Origin: Mytilus edulis
Taxonomy: Eukaryota; Mollusca; Bivalvia; Mytilida; Mytilidae
Direction of reading: 5' to 3'
NCBI RefSeq assembly: GCF_963676685.1
Contig: NC_092346.1
Coordinates: forward strand, 51,241,062-51,305,061
Length of the DNA: 64,000 bases
This document shows, piece by piece, positions 55,143 to 64,000 of the stretch. The number at the start of each line of letters is the position of its first letter. Position 1 is the stretch's first letter. A model generated the notes under the pieces. The model made no database searches. It was not told the DNA's origin and saw nothing but the letters and a program-made list of their open reading frames with translations. The position numbers and the translations under genes were made by a program.

Positions 55143-56062
55143 GTAATAGTAGTTATAAAAGGTACCAGGCTATTAATTTAATACACAAGACGATCGTTTC
55201 GTCAACAAAGATTAATCAGTGACGCTCAGATGAAAATAGTAAGAATGCCAATAAAGTACATAATTTAAGGTAGATTCATGGTATACTGCCATCTTGGATT
55301 GTACAATCACAGTACAAAATCGGTCTAGTTATTTGCCTAAATCTGTAAATTTGGAGAGAGATTTGCAATTCGATGGTTAGACTGTTTTTCTATATTAAGA
55401 AAACTTGTTAATTAATTGTATTAAACAAAATATTTTAACAAATATCATTTTTGGGGGTTCTAAAATCATTTTTATCAAATGAGCCATTTAAGGGGAGATA
55501 ACTCTTTTAGTACAAAATTTATACTGGGTTCATAGGGAAATTTTTTATTTTTACTTGTAGCAGGAAAATAAGTTCGGTGACACCATGTTTTTATTTTTAT
55601 TTTTCTTAAAACATATTATGAAACTTATCTTCTCACAATTTATTTTAAAATTCTATCTATTTTATGCACACTAATGTGTTTTTTCATGAACAAACTAACC
55701 AAATTTTCAACGACTCATAGCTAAAAAAAATAGCACGGTGACCCATACTTTTTATTAAATTTTCGAAAAAAGCATAGTAAAATCTTCATTTTGGCAAATT
55801 ATAACAAAATTCTGTCTCAAAAAATACATACTAATGATCTACCTTAAGAGCACTGATGATACAAAATTCCAAAAAAAGTTGTGCCGAATACGGTTAAGGT
55901 TATATATTCTTGGGATAAGAAAATCTTAGTCGAATAATTCATACTTTTGCAAACAGTAAATTTATTAAAATTACATAATTAATATTCATGTCAACACCGA
56001 AGTGCTGACTACTTGGTTGATGATACACTCATGGACGAAACGTCCGCCAGACATGGAAATAT
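55143..56062 (+). repeat. Dispersed repeat (GCGCGTTTCGTC family) interrupted by an insertion
   Basis: The left part (GTACCAGGCTATTAATTTAA, GATCGTTTCGTCAACAAAG, AGTGACGCTCAGATG) ends at 55268; the right part resumes at 55848 (GAGCACTGATGATACAAAAT, GTCAACACCGAAGTGCTGAC, GACGAAACGTCCGCCAGACA). Between them lies a TTAA-flanked element. Confidence 0.75.
55269..55843. mobile_element. TTAA-flanked MITE, 575 bp
   Basis: TTAA at 55265-55268 and 55844-55847 encloses ends GGTAGATTCATGGTAT and ATACTAATGATCTACC, an imperfect inverted pair. It splits an older repeat cleanly, which shows it is an insertion. A TTAA target is typical of piggyBac-type transposases, but the ends do not begin with the usual CCC. 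There is no coding capacity. Confidence 0.75.
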
Positions 56063-56474
56063 TACAATTTTTTAACTACATGACCTCCAAACATACGGTG
56101 GTATATTCTGCAATATCAGCCTTTCAAGGAATTCCAATCACTATCATTCAGGAACAAATGTCATAACATAGACCTAATAGGAATTTTTTTGTAGTAAAAA
56201 GGTAGTGCAAATATCAGTCCTTGGTTCATTTAATTATGGATAAGGCGTTAAGAATTAATATACCCTTCTTGAAAAATTTATATCCGACATAAAAAGTCAC
56301 CAACCCCAAAAAATAGATCTAGCAAGTGGTATGTTCTGAAATTCAGTATGCTACACACAAGGGTGTTTAGTTTTGACTTTTTTTTACTTGACCAACCTGC
56401 CTTCTATATCATCAGATTTAATATGTGTAGACACCACATCTCCGATTATTCATAGACGTAAATCATACAAATAA

Positions 56475-56710
56475 ACTCATCATAGATACCAGGATTGAAA
56501 TTTTGTATTTGCGCCAGAAACGCGTTTTGTCTACAAAAGTTTTATCAGTGACACTCGAATCAACAAAGTTAAAAAGGGCAAATGAAGTTGAAGAGCATTA
56601 GAGACTATGATTTCTAAAACTTGGTAAAATACCGCTAAGGTTATCCATTTAATGATAATTCATGTTAACACAAAAGTCCTGACTACTTGGCTGGTGTTAC
56701 ATTTGGGTAA
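56475..56710 (+). repeat. Dispersed repeat (GCGCGTTTCGTC family)
   Basis: AGATACCAGGATTGAAATTT, GCGCCAGAAACGCGTTTTGT, CAGTGACACTCGAATC and GAAGTTGAAGAGCATTAGAG as in the copy at 20196. Confidence 0.75.
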
Positions 56711-56970
56711 TAAAAACAAAACCAGAGTCAATGTGTAAAACATATTTTTCAATTTAACAAAAAAGGACTTTTTGTCAAAATGGACTATATGGATTGTTTT
56801 CTTATTCGCAACTTAGGGTTATTTTAATTGTACATTAAACATAGGGAATTGTGAAGATAATTAAAAAAATATAATAATTGGTTTCATTAAATTTAAAATT
56901 TTGGCCAAGGTTTTACCTTTTTTCTTAAAATGTCCAGTACCAAGTCAGGAATATGGCAAATGCTATCTTA

Positions 56971-58408
56971 GGCCACACCAATCTGATTCCTTGTTCGACG
57001 GACCCGCCCGCACCTATTTTTTTCAAAACAGAATTTTTTTATTTTTTTTATATTCCCGCTTCCCGCATCCGGAAATGTAATCATGTCCATTTCCCGCACC
57101 GTTTTTGTAAATATTATAAAACGAAATCAAAATTTGTATTTAAAATCACAGTCTAACCTGTATATAACGATTTTAAACATAAAAGCACCCTACCACACTT
57201 TGTAAATATCTGTGAGAATATTTGTTTCAGCATGAAACCTATTTATCCAAAGCGGGAGTGCTCCGATATAAATTTATAACAGAAATACATGTAAAGAACA
57301 AAAAATTGGTTACTTTCCCCCTTACTTATATTCCCTATCAAAAAATCTTCGTTGTTAGAATAAAGTACAAAGAACTTCTGAAGGATTTGCCTTCAACTGC
57401 AATTATATTGTATGCTGGCGAAACAAAACTATCCATAGCCGCTGCATGTTTATGCACCTATCCTGATTGATTCAGGAGCATGGCGTTCAGCAGTTATCGT
57501 TCGTTGATGTTGTTCATTGGTATTTTCCCGTTTGGATATATAAATTAGATCGTTGGTTTTCTGTTCGAATTGTGTACGCTAATAATTTTGGGGTCCTTTA
57601 TAGCCTGCTGTTTGGTCTGTATCAAAGCCCTGTGTGAAAGGCAGTTCTTTCACCTATTTTTGTTATTATCAGGTTGAGAACAACCCTCCCTCAGACAAGG
57701 GGTAATTTTACTGATGTAGAAAAGAAAATAGAAATACCAAGGATTTGTATAGTTCTTCTATACAAAACCTTTGAAAACTTAGAATTTTGTACTCAAAAAG
57801 AGGAGAGTTCCATCATATTTTAAACAACTTTTTCTAAAAGAGGGGTCCACTTATTTTGAATAATATTAAACTGTTAAGGGAAATGTGTTAACATGGTCAT
57901 GGTTAAAGTCCAGGAATATTACAAAATTCTTGGACATGTTTTGACCATTTAATACCAGATTGATATATAGTTCTTTGAGAAAATATGAGCCCTTTTGTAC
58001 AAACAAATATATATTATAACTTATATTGATCCCTCATAAACATGTAAAAGGGATATTTATAACATTAAGGGGTTGTCCCCAAACTGATTATGACTTGGAT
58101 GGAGAATTGTCTCATTGTCAGTCACACATACATAGACCAGATTTAATTATTTCTTGGTGAACAGGGAAAAACTACTTCAGAAATTAAAGAAATGTCAAAG
58201 TACAAGTGATAAATCAAGCTTTAATATTGTCAAAACCTACTATTTTATGTTTACAAAAAAAAATTATAATCGCTCGCCTTTACTTTTCAAGCTTCGCCTC
58301 AAAAATTTGCAAATTAAATATTTTTTTATTAAAATTTTCAAATCGCTCGCTCGCCCCAAATTTTGGAGTCCAAAATTCCGTAGAACAAGAAATTAAATTG
58401 GTGTGGCC
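56971..58408. mobile_element. TIR element with TTA target duplication, 1.4 kb (PIF/Harbinger-like?)
   Basis: Ends GGCCACACCAATCTGATTCC and its diverged inverse (AAATTGGTGTGGCC) are flanked by TTA at 56968-56970 and 58409-58411. Pairing extends about 35 bp. Three-base TTA/TAA duplications and GGC/GGG ends are typical of PIF/Harbinger. It has no transposase ORF; the interior holds other repeats (57430-57655 and about 58075-58130). Confidence 0.6.
57430..57655 (+). repeat. Dispersed repeat (GTGAGCCAAG family), diverged copy
   Basis: GCTGCATGTTTATGCACCTA, TAGATCGTTGGTTTTCTGTT, GGGGTCCTTTATAGCCTGCT and the GTTTGGTCTGTATCAAAGCC block; it may end with TGGAGAATTGTCTCATTGTC near 58113. Confidence 0.6.
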
Positions 58409-59014
58409 TTACAGTTCGTTTCTATGTATGTTGTATTATTGTTTTGTTTTTCTTTGTTGGTTTTTTTTTTTGTTGCACTTCAGTGTTTCTGACGTTTCGT
58501 TGTTTTCCTATAGATGATGTGTTTCCCTCGGATTTAGCTTGTCAACCGGAATGGTGTTCTTTCAGTCGAATTATGACGTTTGAACAGCTTTATACTACCG
58601 TTGCCCTTATTTGTTTGCAAGCTTATCTACTTTAATTCGAGTGCCATTCATGCAGTTGTGAATGCACTATAGTGAATTTTTTAGACTGAATATGCATAAT
58701 TTGCAAAGCTTATTGTGACGATGGATGGTCTTTTGATTATTTATTACATCTGAGAATTGCATGAGAACCTCATGTTGAATCACTTTACCATAAACTTGAA
58801 AGCTCGATTTAAAGTCAGTTTGAACAGAAAATAATGTTTTAGTGTGGTTTTTTTTTCTTTTTGTGAGTTCCAACAATATAAAATTGAGAATGGTGTTTGT
58901 GGGATATGTCAAAGATACAGACTATAAAAATAACTTATCCAACAATTCAAATATGTAAAAAAAATCTATTTTGGTATTATTGTAGTATGTTATTCTACAT
59001 GAATTTGTATTAAA
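58409..59014. other. Intergenic, mostly unrecognised
   Basis: A short AAAATTGAGAATGG piece at about 58878 resembles the start of the reversed RT-element tail at 59020. No gene. Confidence 0.35.
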
Positions 59015-59145
59015 CATAAAATTGAGAATAGGACTGGGGAATGTGTCAAAGAGAAAACAACCCAACAAAAGAGCAGAAAACAGCCGAAGACCAACAATTT
59101 ATCTTCTACACAGTGGGAAAATCCTACACGCGGAGTTCAGTTGAC
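59015..59145 (-). repeat. Detached 3' tail of the RT retroelement family, reverse
   Basis: ATAAAATTGAGAATAGGACT, GGGGAATGTGTCAAAGAGA and CAGAAAACAGCCGAAGACC are the reverse complement of the end of the element at 45600-45713. Confidence 0.65.
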
Positions 59146-59251
59146 TCTAAACAAAATGTGTACTAGTTCAGTAAACATTGACATCACATAAAACTTCAAA
59201 ACATATAAATGAACTGAATTTATATTTTATCGTGTGTTTTTCTATGTTGTG

Positions 59252-59640
59252 ATGTTATGCTATTGTGTCAGAAAAGAGAGAAGTTTTGGTACCACTAAAA
59301 CGTTAAATCCCGCTGCAATTGTTTGCACATTTCCTAAGTCAGGAATCTGAAGTACAGTAATTGTCGTTTGTTTACGTAATTTATACGTGTTGCTCGTTTC
59401 TCGTTTTTTCATATAGATTAGACCGTTTATTTTCCCGTTTGAATGGTTTTACACAAGTAATTTTAAAGGCCCTTAATGGCTTGCTGTTCGATGTGAGCCA
59501 AGGCTCTGTGTTGAATGCCGTACTTTGACCTATAATGTTTTACTTTTATAAATTGTAAATGTGCAAACATTTGCAGCGGGATTAAACGTTTTAGTGGTAC
59601 CAAAACTTCTCTCATTTCTGACACAATAGTATAACACATT
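59252..59640. repeat. Large inverted repeat enclosing a dispersed repeat
   Basis: About 75 bp at 59260-59338 (TGTGTCAGAAAAGAGAGAAG, GGTACCACTAAAACGTTAAA) are inverted at 59553-59632 (GGTACCAAAACTTCTCTCAT, TGACACAATAG). The interior is a plus-orientation copy of the GTGAGCCAAG repeat (GACCGTTTATTTTCCCG, GTGAGCCAAGGCTCTGTG). A further 3' piece, GAGTTGTCTCTTTGGCACTC, follows at 59648. Confidence 0.8.
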
Positions 59641-59694
59641 TGGATGGAGAGTTGTCTCTTTGGCACTCATGCCACATCTTCCTTTATCTATATA

Positions 59695-60070
59695 AAGTAA
59701 AAGGACATAGATATACAAGATTAAGAAAGGCCAAAGACTCCTTACTTGGGACAGGGACAGGCGCAAAACTGTGGCGCAGGGTTTACATGTTTTGTGAGAT
59801 ATCAACCCTCCCCTATATATCTATTCAATGTAGTATAAACAAAGCATAGTAAAACGCACAGTAAAACTCAGGATTAAGGAAGTCCGAATCTAATGCCAGA
59901 GTATGTAACAAAAGAAACTTACGAAATGACAATGATACGGAAATTAACAAAGTACTACTAGCAGATACTGACATGCAAGCTCTAATCCGCAATTCAACTG
60001 ATTGAAAGATTATGTCTTCATCTTATGAAAAATCAAGCTCAATCCCCCCGTTTGTATCCTACTATGCCTA
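59695..60070 (-). repeat. Detached 3' region of the RT retroelement family, reverse
   Basis: GGCGCAAAACTGTGGCGCAG, GAAGTCCGAATCTAATGCC, ATACTGACATGCAAGCTC and TTGAAAGATTATGTCTTCAT are, reversed, the blocks found at 45190-45480. Confidence 0.7.
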
Positions 60071-60454
60071 TTTTAGTAAATATCATAAAGGACTTTTGAA
60101 TGCAACAGTCACTCGAGGACTAAAATTAAAGATACTGATTTTTGAACATATCATTTATCCCTACTGCTGAATAGCACACTATGTTTCCTTAATTTTTGTA
60201 TCAAAACATGAAAAAGTAAAAAAAAGAAACGATTGCAGTGAAAAAAGTAGACATCGCTTCATTCCGTGCCTAGTTTGTCTTTACTATTTTGATGTTTGTT
60301 CCGTCTTTTTGTCTATTGTTGTTCGTTTTTAGGGTTTTTTCCTGGAAATCTCTGGGATAAATTGATTTTCTTGTAAGCTTACATATAAGGGTTTGTATCA
60401 ATGATTAATTACAACAATTATGATGTATTCCATTTTGTACAAATCTGTAAGAAA

Positions 60455-60560
60455 ACAAATCAAATCATATCAAATATTTATCATTAATGGCAAGGTCCCA
60501 AAGGTGACATTACCAAGCAATTATTATTAACAAGTACACAAAATAAGGAACAGACATAAT
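60455..60560 (-). repeat. Probable LINE 3' tail
   Basis: AAATCAAATCATATCAAATA then ATTACCAAGCAATTATTATT resembles 48863-49000. No coding part. Confidence 0.35.
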
Positions 60561-60784
60561 AAATTATGCAGTACAATATGATATGACAGATAGCGCAATA
60601 GATGAAATAAAATGCAGAGTGAGTAGAATTTCATCGTAATATCCAGTGATACAGGAGGAGTTTACATCAACATCGTTTATGAAGTTGTATATTGTTATAA
60701 ATAATTGACCCTTTTAAACAAATTGAAAAATATAAAAAAAATCAATCATTAAGCAACTAGATAAATATTAGGGTCGATGGCTGA

Positions 60785-60965
60785 ACTGGAAAAAGATACC
60801 AGAGGGACATTCAAACTCATAAATCGAAAATAAACTGACAATGCCATAGCTAAAAAGAACAAAGACAGATTGAAAATCAATAGTACACAAAACACAACAT
60901 AAAACAATAAAGACTTAGCAACGCAAACTCAACCAAAACCTGGGGGTAATCTCAGAAACGGCACC
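60785..60965 (+). repeat. Dispersed repeat (AGAGGGACATTCAAACTCAT family)
   Basis: CCAGAGGGACATTCAAACTC, CTGACAATGCCATAGCTAAA, TAGCAACGCAAACTCAACC, GGGGGTAATCTCAG. The 3' part is missing. Confidence 0.8.
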
Positions 60966-61034
60966 TAGGGATTGTGCACTACAATATGTATTATAGTTCA
61001 CTATGTGTTTAATTCAGATTAGTAAGCTCACTTT

Positions 61035-62197
61035 TTACCTCACCTGGCCCAAAGGGCCAAGTGGGCTTTTCCCATCACTTGGCGTCCGGCGTCCGTCGTC
61101 GTCGTCGTCGTCGTCGTCCATCGTCCGTCGTCGTTAACTTTTACAAAAATCTTCTCCTCTGAAACTACTGGGCCAAATTTAACTCAAAAACCAAAGCATC
61201 TAGAGCAAATCTGACACGTGGTAGAATTGTTTATCAGGTCAAGATCTATCTGCCTTGAAATTTTCAAATGAATCGGACAACTCATTGTTAGGTTGCTGCC
61301 CCCGAATTGGTAATTTTAAGGAAATTTTGCTGTTTTTGGTTATTATCTTGAATATTATTATAGATAAACTGTAAATAGCAATAATGTTCAGCAATGTAAG
61401 ATTTACAAATAAGTCAACATGATCAAAATGGTCAGTTGACACTTTTAGGAGTTATTGCCCTTTATAGTCATTTTTTAACCATTTTTCGTAAATCTTAGTT
61501 ATCTTTTAGAAAAATCTTCTCCTCTGAAACTACTGGGCCAAATTAAACCAAACTTGGTCACAATCATTATTGGGGTATCTAGTTTTAAAAATGTGTGGCG
61601 TGACCCGGCCAACTAACTTAGATGGCTGCCATGGCTAAAAATAGAACATAGGGGTAAAATGCAGTTTTTGGCTTATAACTCAAAAATCAAAGCATTTAGA
61701 GCAAATCTGACATGAGTAAAATTGTTTATCAGGTCAAGATCTATCTGCCCTGAAACTTTCAGATGAATCAGACAACCCCTTGTTAGGTTGCTGCCCCTGA
61801 ATTGGTAATTTTAAGGACATTTTGCTGTTTTTAGTTATTATCTTGAATATTATTATAGATAGAGATAAATTGTAAATAGCAATAATGTTCAGCAAAGTAA
61901 GATTTACAAATAAGTCAACATGACCAAAATGGTCAATTGACCCCCTAAGGAGTTATTGCCCTTTATAGTCAATTTTTAACAATTTTCATAAAATTTGTAA
62001 ATTTTCACTAGCATTTTCACTGAAACTACTGGGCCAAGTTCATTAAAGATTGAGATAATTGTAAGCAGCAAGAATGTTTAGTAAAGTAAGATCTACAAAC
62101 ACATCACCATCACCAAAACACAATTTTGTCATGTGTCCTTTGTTTAATATTCACATACACCAAGGTGAGCGACACAGGCTCTTTAGAGCCTCTAGTT
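61035..62197 (+). mobile_element. Element with tandem core repeats and a hairpin-CTAG end
   Basis: It starts near CACCTGGCCCAAAGGGCC (a palindrome) and CATCACTTGGCGTCCGGCG, followed by (GTC)n at 61085-61130. It has two core units (near 61143 and 61508, the first with an internal deletion) plus a partial third, and ends ACCAAGGTGAGCGACACAGG, hairpin GGCTCTTTAGAGCC, TCTAGT. The hairpin followed at once by CTAG before a T resembles a Helitron 3' terminus; tandem cores inside such elements are known from bivalves. No coding capacity. Confidence 0.75.
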
Positions 62198-64000
62198 TAT
62201 TAAATCTTTTCCTGTTGCAAATTAGTTGTGATCTGCAGAAGAAACCTAAGTTCGCTACAACAATAATCATCCTTGTGGTTCTTACAATCGATCACCCTTC
62301 GGTTAGAAAGATGATAGTTAACGTTCGCACAGTGTAGATACTATTCTGTACGCTATCCGGAAGTCGCGATTTTCGAAGCGATAATTTCCAACTGACTAAC
62401 AGAACGGTTTTGCCTACGGTGACTTTTCTCATCATTTGTTTACTCCTATATCTATAAAGTCTTTTGAAGGTCTTCAAGGTATGTATAGCATCATAAAAAT
62501 GAGTAACTGTAATAAAAACATGCATTAGAACATAAAATATACGTGTGCATCACACCAACTTGATAGAAAAAAGTGAAATCGATGGACAATTTTGCTCTCG
62601 TAGTACAAAGCAAATAATCTTTAATTGCAAATATTTGCATCAGTTTACAGTTAAATATATGCTGTTTCAATATTCTTTTCGTATTTAAGTAGAATATTCG
62701 TATTTCCCCTAAAAATATGTTTTCCTTGAGGATCCCAAAATATATTACTGTACGATCAGTCTAGAACTGACTGTATTCTAGAAGCGATTTCAGATTTTTT
62801 GACTGTATGACTAGTCATGATTTAAAAAAAACCAACAACGGCAATTTGAGGGTATGTACGTGTCTATGTGATATTATGAACTGTCCAGGGAACTATAACG
62901 TATAATTTTTTTCATCAGACAATACAAATATATTTCTGATGATTTTTGCAGACGGCAAAATAATTGTTTTTTGTTCCGTCAGTCTTATTTAAAATCAAAT
63001 GCCTAAAAAGCAATACATGGTTCGCTTGTGGACTTTGTAATAGTGTATTGTTGCAGTTATCTGTTTAGCTAATACATTTTTAAAGGCTTTTAAGAATTTA
63101 CACCGTCCGCCGTTGAGGGGGATAATTCATGTGATATAATTTGGGTAAGTTTACAGAAATGATTACATGTATCAATAACGAATGAATTTAAAATGAAACG
63201 GATTTTATCAGTTTACTTAAAGCAATTTCTGGGTTAATCCATATATATATGTCATTGTATTGATTGCATTTATTAATTGCGTGGCAACTTGTGAAAATAA
63301 TAATACTTAGCTTATACACTTTTACCCTTTTTAACAGAATTTTCCACAGAAAAATTGATAGGTGTGTTGAAGGTTGGTGCGACCATTAAAACGGTTAAAC
63401 CCGCTGTACTAAAAGTTAAAAAAAAATTGGGACTTGGATTGAGAATTGTCTCATACTACAAGTTCTTATTTATATTATTTTGGAGATGTTAGAATGCTGC
63501 CAAACATTGTCCATGTCCTTTACTCATGAACCGATTAATCAAAGCTTTTAAAAATATTAATTTGTCGTTACTGATGCCAAAATGGAGATCAATTTGATAT
63601 ATTGACGATTTTTACTGTTTCTGATCATGAGGTATGCTTCTTGAAAGATTTAAAAATGGTGTTTCCAGTCGTGTCCATGCGTTAACTCGTGAATCGTTCA
63701 ATCATTCAACTTTTTAAACTTTAATATGTTGCTACTGATGATAACACGAATTAAGGTCAGGTATGATATTGATGATTTTCACATTCACCGTTCAAGAAAA
63801 ATGGTTCTTGAAAGATTGAAAAATGCCAGATATAAATAAATTAAAAAAAATCTGGATTGCTTCTTCTGAAAGGCTCGCTTGTCATGTTTTCAAAATTTGG
63901 TAACGTGCGTTATTCAGTGTGCACCATATTTTTTATGTTATTTCTTCATAGACAGAAAAATATTACAGTCATTCCTTAAATAGTTTTTGGGGACATAAAC
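62198..64000. other. Intergenic with one repeat fragment
   Basis: Unassigned AT-rich DNA except about 63365-63470 (GTGCGACCATTAAAACGGTT, GACTTGGATTGAGAATTGTC), a short copy of the GTGAGCCAAG family. No supported gene to the window end. Confidence 0.4.

Noticed and set aside
61085-61130. (GTC)n run as a coding triplet repeat
   Set aside because: It sits inside the non-coding tandem-core element, with no open frame around it.

Overview
The window looks like nuclear DNA of a bivalve mollusc, most likely a mussel (Mytilidae). The evidence is AT-rich sequence without operons, single-exon class A GPCR genes in a loose cluster, and many interspersed repeats of types I associate with mussel genomes. 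The species-level guess is inference.

Host genes. Five intact intronless rhodopsin-like GPCR genes lie at 1132-2163 (+), 7643-8797 (-), 13612-14775 (-), 18433-19596 (+) and 50323-51438 (-). A sixth, decayed copy lies at about 34850-36150 (+). All five proteins share the same layout: GN in TM1, an (R/V)DDR(Y/F)FIP entry to TM2, HRY or QRY in place of DRY, RYLKVC(R/K)P after TM3, tyrosine in place of the TM6 tryptophan, and NPxxY. They are one lineage-expanded receptor family with no known ligand. The 7.6-kb and 13.6-kb genes are a recent tandem pair that also share upstream sequence. I found no other convincing host protein gene and no RNA gene.

Mobile DNA. The centre (24.8-29.2 kb) holds a tyrosine-recombinase retrotransposon of the Ngaro type: gag with zinc fingers, RT-RNase H, YR, and a decayed SGNH-hydrolase domain. 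RT and YR are open with all key residues; gag and SGNH carry stops. It sits between two nearly identical direct copies of a 3.6-3.8 kb segment (20512-24138 and 30102-33910). Other elements are a frameshifted CR1/Jockey-like LINE (42.7-44.5 kb, -), several remnants of a second reverse-transcriptase family (11.2-12.0, 39.6 and 44.5-45.7 kb, plus detached 3' tails), three Helitron-like elements ending in hairpin plus CTAG (37.7, 51.7, 54.3 kb), and elements built of roughly 0.5-kb tandem core repeats (41.0 and 61.0 kb). There are also foldback MITEs (4.9, 46.3 kb), a TTAA-flanked element (55.3 kb), a TTA-flanked TIR element (57.0 kb), a tRNA-like SINE with an internal 33-bp expansion (6.4 kb), and minisatellites grown out of transposon sequence (3.9 kb).

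Layout. 1-20 kb is the main receptor cluster with MITEs and minisatellites. 20-34 kb is the duplicated segment with the Ngaro-like element. 34-36 kb is the dead receptor split by a palindromic insertion. 36-50 kb is dense in repeats. 50-51.5 kb is the last receptor. 51.6-64 kb holds only repeats and unassigned DNA.
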